Assembly (NCBI GenBank): GCA_018970215.1
Contig: JAGWWX010000006.1
Span: 1 to 42,863, forward strand
DNA from: Acidobacteriota bacterium
Lineage (GTDB): Bacteria; Actinomycetota; Acidimicrobiia; Acidimicrobiales; RAAP-2
Reading direction: 5' to 3'
DNA: 42,863 nt
The position numbers and the translations under genes were made by a program. The notes under the pieces are model-generated. The model saw only the letters and a program-made list of their open reading frames with translations, did not search any database and had not been told where the DNA came from. This document shows, in pieces, positions 25,118 through 32,675 of the stretch (its first letter is position 1; every line of letters begins with the position of its first letter).

Positions 25118-25543
25118 CTAGTTCAACGTGGCGGTCAGAACCATTGGTACCGCACTTAAGGCTTTGGAAATAGGGCAGTTCTCCTTAGCACCGGTCGCGA
25201 ATGCTTCAAAGGCCGCCTGGTCCACGTCCGGTACATCTCCCCGAACCGAAATCCGGATTTCGGTGACGCCTTGACCGGGTTGAAAATCAACCTCTACCTG
25301 AGTCTGTAGTGAAGTCGCTGGAGTACCCGCCTTAGCCAAGGCGGAAGAAAGTGCCATAGAAAAACAGGAGGCGTGCGCAGCGGCGAGGAACTCTTCCGGA
25401 CTGGTCTTCCCATTCGCATCTTCCGATCGTGATGGCCACGAAACGGGGAAAGTTCCTATGCCACTCGAAACAAATGTTGTTTCGCCCGAACCCTCAAGGA
25501 GGGTGCCGGTCCATATCGTTTCAGCTCGTCGCGTTGTTGCCAC
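25118..25543 (-). CDS. OsmC/Ohr family hydroperoxide reductase
   Basis: 141 aa. Thiol peroxidase that reduces organic hydroperoxides in the cytosol. The two redox cysteines are present: Cys60 in AAHASCFSMALS and Cys123 in KENCPISKAL, the pattern of the OsmC branch. Family features also include KTSPEEFLAAAHA. The length is usual. The GTG start at 25543 has a clear AAGGAG ribosome site 7 nt upstream. It is a single gene, divergent from RNase D (117 nt between starts). Confidence 0.9.
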   Translation of the reverse strand: MATTRRAETIWTGTLLEGSGETTFVSSGIGTFPVSWPSRSEDANGKTSPEEFLAAAHASCFSMALSSALAKAGTPATSLQTQVEVDFQPGQGVTEIRISVRGDVPDVDQAAFEAFATGAKENCPISKALSAVPMVLTATLN

Positions 25544-25660
25544 TTTTGTCTCCTTAACTTCGTGACGTCAGAGTACCGTCGAAAATTCATAACGGCTCCA
25601 GACGCCGACAAGCGAGGCGATAACGTCACGGAGTGATTCATCTCAGAAATCCGCGGTGCC

Positions 25661-26821
25661 ATGTCACCCCGTGAGCCGATTACCATTCGCGACATTGTTG
25701 TCGAATGGATCGACAGCGATGATCAGTTAGAGGAACTTCTTGCCTCACGTGATGTTTCAGTTGACTATGCCCTCGACACCGAATTCATCGCGGGGCAGGC
25801 CTACTTCACCGAGTTGTCACTCGTGCAGATTGCCTGGCCTGACCGGATTGCCCTCATTGATCCGTATCTCGTGTCGCTGAAGCCCCTTCGCCCTCTCTTT
25901 GAGGGACCAGCATTCGCAATTCTTCACGCTGCTCAAGGGGATTTGGAACTCCTCGAACTTGCGGTGGGAGTCCGACCCCACCACCTCTTTGATACACAGG
26001 TCGCCGGACAGTTTCTCGGCTTGTCAACGCCATCACTGGCACACCTTGTACAAAAACTTTGCGGAGTGGCACTCGATAAATCTCACCAACGAACGGATTG
26101 GACAGTTCGCCCGTTATCTGATGATGTCCGACACTACGCAGCGTCAGATGTGGCATACCTCCACGCCATGAAGGAATCATTGCTGCGCGACCTCGACAGC
26201 CGCGGGCGAGTTGACTGGGTATTCGCCGAATGTGAAGTGGTGCGTACCACACCGGCCCCCGCAACCGATCCTCAAGAGATGTGGTGGCGATTGACCAGAG
26301 CGACCGGCATACCGGCCGGCCGGCAGCTCGGAGCCCAGCGTTTAGCCGTTCTTCGTGACGCCCGAGCCCGCGCCCGTAATCGACCGGCATCACACATCCT
26401 CACCGATGAGGCTCTCGTTGCCCTGGCGTCAAAACCTCCTCGCGACGTGGGGGAGATTAAAAAAATCAAAGGCTGCCACGCCCTACCCGAACCTTTTGCC
26501 CGCGAAGTTATTCAACTTCTGAACGACGCGGCCCACGACAGCCCGGGAGAGCTCCGTCGCCTACCGAGCAGTGGCGTAGCCCCCGAGTTAGAACCAATAG
26601 TCAATATTTTGTTGGCGGTGGCAAATCAACGCGCCATTGACATAGAGATTGACGCCAAAGTTCTCGCGACGCGACGCGATATTTCCGATCTGGTGTCGCA
26701 ACAGCCCACCCGCCTTGATGCGGCGTGGCGAGCAGACATCCTCACGAACGACTTACGAAAGCTTTTGAGCGGTGAGGCGACTATTGCCGTCGACGCCACT
26801 CGGATTGTCATTCGCTCCTAG
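25661..26821 (+). CDS. rnd: Ribonuclease D (DEDDy 3'-5' exonuclease with HRDC domain)
   Basis: 386 aa. It trims the 3' ends of tRNA precursors and other stable RNAs. The exonuclease domain has all catalytic positions: Asp39 and Glu41 (YALDTEF), Asp94 (HAAQGDLELL), then DTQVAG, and Tyr159-x3-Asp163 (HYAASDVAYLHAM). An HRDC domain follows at about residues 210-290 (LAVLRDARARARNRPASHILTDEALVALA), which helps bind RNA. The ATG start has no strong ribosome site and no TANNNT hexamer at the usual distance, so the start is less certain. Single gene. Confidence 0.92.
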   Translation: MSPREPITIRDIVVEWIDSDDQLEELLASRDVSVDYALDTEFIAGQAYFTELSLVQIAWPDRIALIDPYLVSLKPLRPLFEGPAFAILHAAQGDLELLELAVGVRPHHLFDTQVAGQFLGLSTPSLAHLVQKLCGVALDKSHQRTDWTVRPLSDDVRHYAASDVAYLHAMKESLLRDLDSRGRVDWVFAECEVVRTTPAPATDPQEMWWRLTRATGIPAGRQLGAQRLAVLRDARARARNRPASHILTDEALVALASKPPRDVGEIKKIKGCHALPEPFAREVIQLLNDAAHDSPGELRRLPSSGVAPELEPIVNILLAVANQRAIDIEIDAKVLATRRDISDLVSQQPTRLDAAWRADILTNDLRKLLSGEATIAVDATRIVIRS

Positions 26822-26899
26822 AAGTTTCATCTCGGGACTACCTGGGTGTCGATAAGACGTCACCATCCGATAACCCCCACTCTTTACGTTGCTATGTGT

Positions 26900-26945
26900 G
26901 GCACGGTCCGTGGGTACTCCCTCCCCATCACTCCGCGACCGTGCC
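26900..26945. promoter_or_regulatory. Inverted repeat upstream of the response-regulator gene
   Basis: Perfect 9-bp arms GGCACGGTC (26900-26908) and GACCGTGCC (26937-26945), 28 nt apart, 29 nt upstream of the ATG at 26974. It could be two half sites of an operator or a leader stem-loop. Function not known. Confidence 0.35.
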
Positions 26946-26973
26946 CGTTTCAGTTCGGCGGGAGTCGGTCGAC

Positions 26974-27666
26974 ATGGTTGATCCCGATGGCCGCATTGTG
27001 GTTCTCGTAGTCGAGGATGAAGCGAGTTACGTTGACGCCCTCTCAATTGGGCTCAGCGCAGATGGTTTCGTTGTTGAAGCCGCTACCACCCTCGCCGAGG
27101 CTCGACGACTCTTCGTCGCGCGGAAGCCCGACGTTGTTCTGCTTGACGTCATGCTGCCCGACGGTAACGGTACGGAGTTCTGTCGAGAGGTCACTGCCAC
27201 GTCGTCAATTCCCGTCATGATGGTGACAGCGCGGAGCGAAGAGGTCGACGTCGTCCTCGGACTTGAACTTGGTGCAGCCGACTACATCACCAAGCCGTAT
27301 CGACTTCGTGAACTGGGTGCGCGCATTCGAGCCGTGCTTCGGCGGTCAGCCGCCCCGCCGGTCGATGTCCATATCACCGTGGGCGCAATCCGCATCGACA
27401 GCACTCGACGGTCCGTCACTCGCGGAGGAGAGGAGCTCGAGATGAGTCGAAAAGAGTTCGATCTCCTCGTGATGTTGGCGTCTCGGCTCGGCCAGGTTGT
27501 TACACGCGATGAGTGTCTTGACGAACTCTGGTGGGGCAGCGATCTCACCGATTCACGAACACTCGACACACACATCAAGCGACTGCGACAGAAGATTGAA
27601 GTTGATCCGGGACAACCCGCTCACTTGATTACCATCCGGGGCGTGGGGTTCCGCCTCGACCCGTAG
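26974..27666 (+). CDS. OmpR-family response regulator (RegX3/PhoP-like), orphan
   Basis: 230 aa from the ATG at 26974. The receiver domain has the acidic pocket Glu14-Asp15 (VVEDE), phosphoacceptor Asp58 (VVLLDVMLP), Thr85 (MMVTARSEE) and Lys107 (ITKPYRLRE). The GADDY motif of most relatives reads GAADY here. The C-terminal winged helix has EMSRKEFDLLVMLA, DECLDELWWG and SRTLDTHIKRLRQKI, close to mycobacterial RegX3. The frame is open 26 codons further upstream, but those residues look untranslated and CGGGAG lies about 9 nt before the chosen ATG. No histidine kinase gene is adjacent; a peroxiredoxin gene follows after 9 nt in the same direction, so the two may be cotranscribed. The stimulus is unknown. 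Confidence 0.88.
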   Translation: MVDPDGRIVVLVVEDEASYVDALSIGLSADGFVVEAATTLAEARRLFVARKPDVVLLDVMLPDGNGTEFCREVTATSSIPVMMVTARSEEVDVVLGLELGAADYITKPYRLRELGARIRAVLRRSAAPPVDVHITVGAIRIDSTRRSVTRGGEELEMSRKEFDLLVMLASRLGQVVTRDECLDELWWGSDLTDSRTLDTHIKRLRQKIEVDPGQPAHLITIRGVGFRLDP

Positions 27667-27675
27667 TGTCACGTC

Positions 27676-28122
27676 ATGCGAATTGGTGACGTTGCTCCAG
27701 ACTTTTCACTCGCCGATCAATACGGCACAGTGCTCACTCTCAGCGAGTTATGTCAGTCCGGACCCGTCGTCTTGTTCTTCTATCCAGCGGCCATGACGTC
27801 GGGGTGTACGAAGGAGGCCTGTTCGTTTCGGGATAACGCACACGCCTTTCAACAGCTCGGTGCACAACGAGTCGGGATCTCTATGGATGACGTGGCGCGA
27901 CAGTCGGAGTTCTCGACACAACATGGATTCGACTACCCGCTCCTCAGCGACAGCAATGGCGCGGTGGCCGCGGCGTACGGCGTGAAACGAGCGATTGGTT
28001 TCCTCAAAGTAAAGCGGACCACGTTTGTGATTAATCGTGACCGCACAGTTCGCGCAATCATCAGTTCTGAGATCAACATGAACGCCCACGTCGAGCGAGC
28101 ACTCGAGGCACTCACGACCTAG
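27676..28122 (+). CDS. bcp: Peroxiredoxin, PrxQ/Bcp type
   Basis: 148 aa. It reduces peroxides using thioredoxin-type donors. The peroxidatic Cys44 sits in YPAAMTSGCTKEAC and a second cysteine, Cys49, is five residues later, the atypical 2-Cys layout of PrxQ/Bcp. The N terminus GDVAPDFSLADQYG is typical. The ATG is 9 nt after the response-regulator stop, so it is probably cotranscribed. Together with the OsmC-like protein 2 kb away it gives a small peroxide-defence group. It converges with the Fae-like gene, 3 nt between ends. Confidence 0.93.
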   Translation: MRIGDVAPDFSLADQYGTVLTLSELCQSGPVVLFFYPAAMTSGCTKEACSFRDNAHAFQQLGAQRVGISMDDVARQSEFSTQHGFDYPLLSDSNGAVAAAYGVKRAIGFLKVKRTTFVINRDRTVRAIISSEINMNAHVERALEALTT

Positions 28123-28125
28123 GTG

Positions 28126-28635
28126 TTACGCCTGCGGACGGAAGTATCCGTTAAACGGTGCTCGGCCGCGCTCAAGCAGCTCGTCGGTCACTTCTAAGTG
28201 CACACCACGCCGCAAGCTATCGAGAGTGGCCTGGCGATTGTTGCGATACACCTCGTCGTCATCGTCCGCCATCGGATCAATCCATACGGCGGTAATCAGT
28301 AACAACGACGACGCGAGTTGTCGGTCGATGACTCCTTCGTGGAGGGCGTCCGTGACGCCACTGGCAACACCGAGTTGACCCGCCCCCCAGGTCGTGGCCG
28401 CGTGGCGGTCTGAGGTCACTGTTGCCTTATTAACAAACAGCGTCATGGGAACGAGTGGGACGTTAGGGGCCGCGACCACGACGAAACCTACGTGGCCTTC
28501 GCGCGGGGTTGCGAGCGCCGTGACCCAGGCCGATTCGACGGGGCCTCCCTTGAGACCCAACACGGTATTGAGGTGTGCCGCATTGACGCCGGTTCCGGCG
28601 TACGCCTCGCCGAACTGAGTTACGAACTCGGCCAT
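28126..28635 (-). CDS. Formaldehyde-activating enzyme (Fae) homolog
   Basis: 169 aa. True Fae catalyses condensation of formaldehyde with tetrahydromethanopterin. The Fae pattern is clear: GEAYAGTGVNAAHLNTVLG with the catalytic-type His21, KGGPVESAWVTALATPREGH, VVAAPNVPLVPMTLFVNKATV, GAGQLGVASGVTDALHEGVI and a C-terminal RAPFNGYF resembling the HPF end of the Methylorubrum enzyme. No other tetrahydromethanopterin-pathway gene is in the window, so the acceptor may differ or be absent. The ATG lies inside the 3' end of the 2-oxoglutarate oxygenase gene (16-nt overlap), so the two are coupled. A role in trapping formaldehyde made by that oxygenase is inference. Confidence 0.82.
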   Translation of the reverse strand: MAEFVTQFGEAYAGTGVNAAHLNTVLGLKGGPVESAWVTALATPREGHVGFVVVAAPNVPLVPMTLFVNKATVTSDRHAATTWGAGQLGVASGVTDALHEGVIDRQLASSLLLITAVWIDPMADDDDEVYRNNRQATLDSLRRGVHLEVTDELLERGRAPFNGYFRPQA

Positions 28636-29450
28636 ATCACGGGTGGTTCAGCGAAAGCAGTGCGGCGGCCGTAGCGGTCAAAACGTAGGTGTTCGTTAGA
28701 GACGGTGTCGGGCTTGGTGTCGTAGGCGAAGAGACCCACATGGCGAAGGGTCGAACCCGCAATCGGGCTCACGCGGTGCAACGTGTAGCGACCTTCGAAA
28801 ATCAACAGCGTGCCCGGCGTCATTGCGAGGGTAACAACGCGCTCGTGCCGACCATCAAATATCGCTTGAACGTCGTCGTAGTGCTCATCGTGCGGCTCCC
28901 GCAGTTTCGGTACCATCTCGAAGTCACCGCCCGCATCGGCATCCTGGATAGCGAGCGAGACGACAAAGTCGGTTTGGTCGTAGTGCCACTGCAGTTGGTC
29001 GCCTTCCCCCATCACCGCGAGATTGAGTGCGCCACAGGGATCGGCGTAGTGAAATAGTGGTCCACGTTGCAGGACCTGCTCCACAAACGCCGTGAGTTCC
29101 GGCAGCTCGTAAATCTGACGAAGTGGTGACGTATAGGGAATGACGTCATATCCCACCGCACGAACCCCGTAGGGCATGCGATGAGCGCGGGGGTGTCCGC
29201 TAGGCCACTCCGACGACGGCTGTTCCAGCCATGCCGTTCCGACACCACCGGAGGGATGCGCTCGTTCGACAAGTGACTCGGCGTCTCGGACGAGTGCGAC
29301 CATTCCGTCGGGGAGGATGAAGTTCGGAAGTTCAGCAGCACCCACCTCGGCGACTTGTTCTCGCGCCCGGGCAATGACTGACGTAGCCGTCGGGCCAGTG
29401 AGATCGTGTATCGGGTAACGATCCAAGTCGATGTAGTCGAGTGCGCTCAC
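28620..29450 (-). CDS. 2-oxoglutarate/Fe(II)-dependent oxygenase (ArpA/HalD-like)
   Basis: 276 aa from the GTG at 29450. The Fe(II) facial triad is visible as His156-x-Asp158 (LQWHYDQTDFVVSLAIQDA) and His225 (TLHRVSP), with Arg236 (LRHVGLFAYDT) placed to bind 2-oxoglutarate. The surrounding sequence (GGDFEMVP, TPGTLLIFEGRYTLHRV) matches the family containing ArpA and the BesD/HalD halogenases. Because Asp158 is retained where halogenases carry Gly, hydroxylation or oxidative demethylation is predicted, not halogenation. The substrate is unknown. The frame is open 12 codons more, to a GTG at 29486; 29450 is preferred because TACCCT lies 7 nt upstream. It overlaps the Fae homolog and diverges from an MFS gene. 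Confidence 0.82.
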   Translation of the reverse strand: MSALDYIDLDRYPIHDLTGPTATSVIARAREQVAEVGAAELPNFILPDGMVALVRDAESLVERAHPSGGVGTAWLEQPSSEWPSGHPRAHRMPYGVRAVGYDVIPYTSPLRQIYELPELTAFVEQVLQRGPLFHYADPCGALNLAVMGEGDQLQWHYDQTDFVVSLAIQDADAGGDFEMVPKLREPHDEHYDDVQAIFDGRHERVVTLAMTPGTLLIFEGRYTLHRVSPIAGSTLRHVGLFAYDTKPDTVSNEHLRFDRYGRRTAFAEPPVIWPSS

Positions 29451-29457
29451 CTTGCTA

Positions 29458-29463
29458 AGGGTA
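29458..29463 (-). promoter_or_regulatory. Predicted -10 element of the oxygenase-Fae operon (leaderless)
   Basis: TACCCT on the minus strand, 7 nt before the GTG at 29450. It faces away from the MFS promoter 25 nt off. Confidence 0.4.
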
Positions 29464-29488
29464 GTTCTCTCGAAAACGGTTGCCACAA

Positions 29489-29494
29489 TAGGGT
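29489..29494 (+). promoter_or_regulatory. Predicted -10 element of the MFS gene (leaderless)
   Basis: TAGGGT, then 6 nt (GTTGAG) and the ATG at 29501. Its -35 region overlaps the divergent oxygenase promoter. Confidence 0.45.
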
Positions 29495-29500
29495 GTTGAG

Positions 29501-30751
29501 ATGGCCCGGCTTCTTGTCGATATCACCCCCTTGCGGGCCAGCCGGAGTTTTCGACTCCTCTTCATTGGGCACTTGGCGTCGATGCTCGGGAACCAACTCA
29601 CTGTGGTGGCGATCGCCTACCAGGTGTACGACATCACGTCCTCGAGCCTGTGGGTGGGTGTGGTGTCGTTGTGCCAACTCCCCTTTCTCGTGTGGGGTTC
29701 GTTATGGGGTGGGGCAGTCGGTGACAGGGCCGACAAACGCCGGATTCTCTCCCTCGGCGGAATTGGTCTGGCATTCATTAGTAGTGGGCTCGCGTGGAAT
29801 GCATCCCGTGGTCACCCATCACTATGGGTGGTCATCGTCCTTTCTGCAATCGCCGCATTCGGCGGAGGATTTGTCAATCCCGCACGCAATGCATCCATTC
29901 CACGCCTCGTGGAGCCGCATCAACTCGTTGCGGCATATTCCCTGAACCAAGTCGTGATCCAAACTGCGACAGTCGTCGGGCCAGCCCTTTCCGGCGTTCT
30001 ACTCGCGACTCGCGGTGTTGCTGCTTGTTACTGGCTCGACGTCATCTCCTTTGTGATCTTTGTGGTGGCAACTCGTGCCATGGATCCGCTGCCTCCATCT
30101 GGTGCAAGCCCCATGTCAAGTTGGCGGTCCACAGCGGAGGGTCTGAGGTATCTCCGCAGCCACCGTGTTGCCCAGGCGGTGTATTTCGCCGACTTGAACG
30201 CGATGATCTTCGGCATGCCCCGCGCGCTCTTTCCCGCCGTCGGACTCAGTGTCTTTCACGGTGGCCCACAGCTCGTCGGCCTCTTATTCGCCGCTCCGGG
30301 TGTCGGGGCACTGCTGGGCGCGCTCACGACCGGGTGGGTTGAGCACATCGATCGCCGAGGTCGAGCTGTCATCTACGCCGTGGCGGTGTGGGGCGGCTCC
30401 ATTGCCGTCTTTGGGTTCGCGCCGTGGCAAGAACTAGCACTTCTCGCACTGGCATGTGCCGGCTACGCCGATGTGATCTCCGCAGTTCTTCGCAATGCAA
30501 TTCTTCAAAGTCGAATCGACGACTCCTATCGTGGTCGCCTGTCGGCGATTCAAATTGCTGTTGTCACGGGCGGTCCACGATTAGGCGACCTGGAGTCAGG
30601 GGTTGTTGCTCGAGGCGTTGGAACCCAAACATCGATTGTGAGTGGTGGGCTCGCGTGCGTGGTGGGCTCATTTGTCCTGGCCCACCTCTACCGAGAGTTT
30701 TGGGAAGAGCGCGCTAGCGACGCGGAATCGTCCGACGCTTCCCGTTCGTGA
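29501..30751 (+). CDS. MFS transporter, EntS-like
   Basis: 416 aa with about 12 hydrophobic helices. The start RSFRLLFIGHLASMLGNQLTVVAIAYQVYDIT and the loop WGGAVGDRADKRRIL (motif A between helices 2 and 3) are typical of the MFS_3 group that includes the enterobactin exporter EntS. The substrate is unknown. The ATG has a TAGGGT hexamer 6 nt upstream. It is divergent from the oxygenase-Fae pair, so it may be regulated with it or move a related compound (inference). Its 3' end overlaps the 3' end of rlmN on the other strand by 38 nt. Confidence 0.83.
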   Translation: MARLLVDITPLRASRSFRLLFIGHLASMLGNQLTVVAIAYQVYDITSSSLWVGVVSLCQLPFLVWGSLWGGAVGDRADKRRILSLGGIGLAFISSGLAWNASRGHPSLWVVIVLSAIAAFGGGFVNPARNASIPRLVEPHQLVAAYSLNQVVIQTATVVGPALSGVLLATRGVAACYWLDVISFVIFVVATRAMDPLPPSGASPMSSWRSTAEGLRYLRSHRVAQAVYFADLNAMIFGMPRALFPAVGLSVFHGGPQLVGLLFAAPGVGALLGALTTGWVEHIDRRGRAVIYAVAVWGGSIAVFGFAPWQELALLALACAGYADVISAVLRNAILQSRIDDSYRGRLSAIQIAVVTGGPRLGDLESGVVARGVGTQTSIVSGGLACVVGSFVLAHLYREFWEERASDAESSDASRS

Positions 30752-31748
30752 CGTGCGCTAGTTGACCGCACGCCGCGTCGATTGACCGACCACGAGTTCT
30801 GCGAACGGTGACGTTGATACCTCGATCATCCAGCGCACTACGAAACTGTTCGATGCGCTCACGCGGCGAACCCACCACGAGGTAACCGGGTGTGGGGTTG
30901 AGGGGAATCAAGTTCACGTGAGCCCGCAAAGGTCCGGCGTACTCCGCAAGCTCGGTGGCATGACGTTCCGTATCGTTGACTCCCGAAATCAAAGACCACT
31001 CAAACGACAGGCGGCGCTTTGTTTTCTCATTCCACACCTCACACGCGGCAGCGAGGCGTTCAAGGTTGTATCGCCGGTTAATCGGGACAAGCTCGTCGCG
31101 CTCGTGATCGTTGGCGAGGTGCAATGAAACAGCAAGGGTAACGGGAAGACCCTCGTGGGCAAGGCGTTCGATGGCCGGAGCGACGCCTACCGTTGACACC
31201 GTGATGTTGCGGGCCGACATTCCTCGCTCCGTGTGGAGACGACGAATGACCTCAACCGTTACGTCATAGTTCGCGAGTGGTTCGCCCATACCCATAAAGA
31301 CCACGTTGGACAGTCGCCGGGGCGCGGCGGCCCGCGCAGCCCGCACCACCTGTTCCAGTACTTCGCCGACAGTGAGGTGTCGTGTGAATCCTGCTTGGCC
31401 GGTCGCGCAAAATGAACACGCCATCGCGCACCCGGCCTGAGTGGAAATACAGACAGTCACCCGATCGCGATAGCGCATGAGGACCGTCTCAATGGTGGCA
31501 CCGTCGGGTAAGCGAAAAGCCCACTTCAACGTCTCCCCGTCATCCGTCTTGACTTCGTTAGCAATAGTCAAGGACAGGGGAAAATCGTTGGCTAAGCGGG
31601 TCCGAAGTGGAGCAGGGAGTGTGGAAATCTCCTCGGGGAAGAGATCGTGTTCGTAGAGTCCCGTCATTAGCTGGCGAACCCGGAACGCCGGTTGATCCGC
31701 CAGCGCCTCCGAAAACTGCTCGCGTGAGAATTCGTAGGGATTCGGCAC
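30714..31748 (-). CDS. rlmN: Dual-specificity RNA methyltransferase RlmN (radical SAM)
   Basis: 344 aa from the GTG at 31748. It methylates C2 of adenine 2503 of 23S rRNA and A37 of some tRNAs. The radical SAM cysteines C107-x3-C111-x2-C114 (QAGCAMACSFCATGQ) are present, with FMGMGEPLANYD and, near the C terminus, the methyl-carrying cysteine region SIDAACGQLA. The frame also opens with TTG at 31757; GTG at 31748 is preferred because TAGGTT lies 7 nt upstream and no ribosome site serves the TTG. A 7-bp inverted repeat (31760-31766 with 31781-31787) lies in the divergent region shared with the short-chain dehydrogenase gene. Confidence 0.93.
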   Translation of the reverse strand: MPNPYEFSREQFSEALADQPAFRVRQLMTGLYEHDLFPEEISTLPAPLRTRLANDFPLSLTIANEVKTDDGETLKWAFRLPDGATIETVLMRYRDRVTVCISTQAGCAMACSFCATGQAGFTRHLTVGEVLEQVVRAARAAAPRRLSNVVFMGMGEPLANYDVTVEVIRRLHTERGMSARNITVSTVGVAPAIERLAHEGLPVTLAVSLHLANDHERDELVPINRRYNLERLAAACEVWNEKTKRRLSFEWSLISGVNDTERHATELAEYAGPLRAHVNLIPLNPTPGYLVVGSPRERIEQFRSALDDRGINVTVRRTRGRSIDAACGQLAHVTNGKRRTIPRR

Positions 31749-31755
31749 GAAATCC

Positions 31756-31761
31756 AACCTA
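31756..31761 (-). promoter_or_regulatory. Predicted -10 element of rlmN (leaderless)
   Basis: TAGGTT on the minus strand, 7 nt before the GTG at 31748. Confidence 0.35.
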
Positions 31762-31844
31762 GGCGAGCGGAGGTCGACTTTCGCCTAAGTTACTTCCGAC
31801 AAACGGGTCACGAGACCCGACACCACACAAAGGAATATCCCATC

Positions 31845-32621
31845 ATGGAACTGAAGAACACTTCGGCTCTCGTGACCGGCGGTGCGTCGGGCCTCGGTGA
31901 GGCCACCGCTCGTCGTCTCGCAGAGCGCGGTGCCAAGGTCGTTGTTATGGACCTCAACGGCGAAAAGGGCGAGGCTCTCGCCAAGGAAATCGGCGGTACG
32001 TTCGTTCACTGTGACGTCACCAACACCGATCAAGTGGTGGCGTCGATTGATGCCGCGACGGCGATGGCTCCACTCTGGAGCGTCGTGAACTGCGCCGGAA
32101 TTGGGTGGGCCACTCGTACCATCGGTAAAGACGGTGAGTACTCGTCGGCCCACGACCTCGACCTCTACCGCAAGGTCATTGAGATCAACCTCGTGGGAAC
32201 ATTCAATGTCTGCCGACTCGCCGCTACAGCAATGAGCCACAACACGCCCGACGCCGACGGCGCACGCGGTGCGATGGTGAACACTGCCTCCGTCGCGGCC
32301 GAAGACGGCCAGATTGGTCAGGTCGCCTACTCGTCATCTAAGGGTGGCGTGGTCGGTCTCACCCTTCCTCTGGCGCGCGATCTTTCGGTTGTCGGCATTC
32401 GTGTCAATACGATTCTCCCCGGTCTCATCGACACTCCCATTTATGGGACAGGTCCGGCGTCTGACGAGTTCAAGGCTCGCCTCGGTCAGGGCGTGTTGTT
32501 CCCCAAGCGACTGGGCTTTCAGGATGAGTTCGCCACCTTGGCCGTTGAGCTGTTAGCCAACAGCTACATGAACGCTGAGTCGATTCGCCTCGACGCCGGT
32601 ATTCGAATGCAGCCGAAGTGA
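31845..32621 (+). CDS. Short-chain dehydrogenase/reductase (HSD17B10-like, 3-hydroxyacyl-CoA type)
   Basis: 258 aa. NAD-binding TGGASGLGEA near residue 11, NCAG near residue 83, and the active-site Ser and Tyr-x3-Lys in NTASVAAEDGQIGQVAYSSSKGG. The start MELKNTSALVTGGASGLG and the ILPGLIDTPIYG region resemble type II 3-hydroxyacyl-CoA dehydrogenases (HSD17B10), so a role in fatty-acid or branched-chain amino-acid breakdown is likely but not proven. The ATG has an AAAGGAA ribosome site. A small hairpin (CGGGTC/GACCCG, 31804-31819) lies in the leader. The gene ends at a strong terminator shared with dnaB. Confidence 0.87.
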   Translation: MELKNTSALVTGGASGLGEATARRLAERGAKVVVMDLNGEKGEALAKEIGGTFVHCDVTNTDQVVASIDAATAMAPLWSVVNCAGIGWATRTIGKDGEYSSAHDLDLYRKVIEINLVGTFNVCRLAATAMSHNTPDADGARGAMVNTASVAAEDGQIGQVAYSSSKGGVVGLTLPLARDLSVVGIRVNTILPGLIDTPIYGTGPASDEFKARLGQGVLFPKRLGFQDEFATLAVELLANSYMNAESIRLDAGIRMQPK

Positions 32622-32637
32622 TCTAGGCACTACGCCG

Positions 32638-32675
32638 ACAATCCCCCGGGCCCAAGCCCGGGGGATTGTTTTATT
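32638..32675 (+). terminator. Intrinsic terminator between the SDR gene and dnaB
   Basis: A 14-bp GC-rich stem (ACAATCCCCCGGGC at 32638-32651, loop CCAA, GCCCGGGGGATTGT at 32656-32669) followed by TTTATT on the plus strand. Outer arms CTACGCCG/CGGCGTAG (32630-32637 and 32676-32683) extend the pairing, and one of them lies in the last codons of dnaB. It is a good plus-strand terminator; the stem directly follows the dnaB stop, so it may also end that transcript. Confidence 0.85.

Noticed and set aside
29794-30342. 182-aa plus-strand frame inside the MFS gene
   Set aside because: Out-of-frame reading of the transporter gene; composition is Arg/Ser/Cys-rich and non-hydrophobic.
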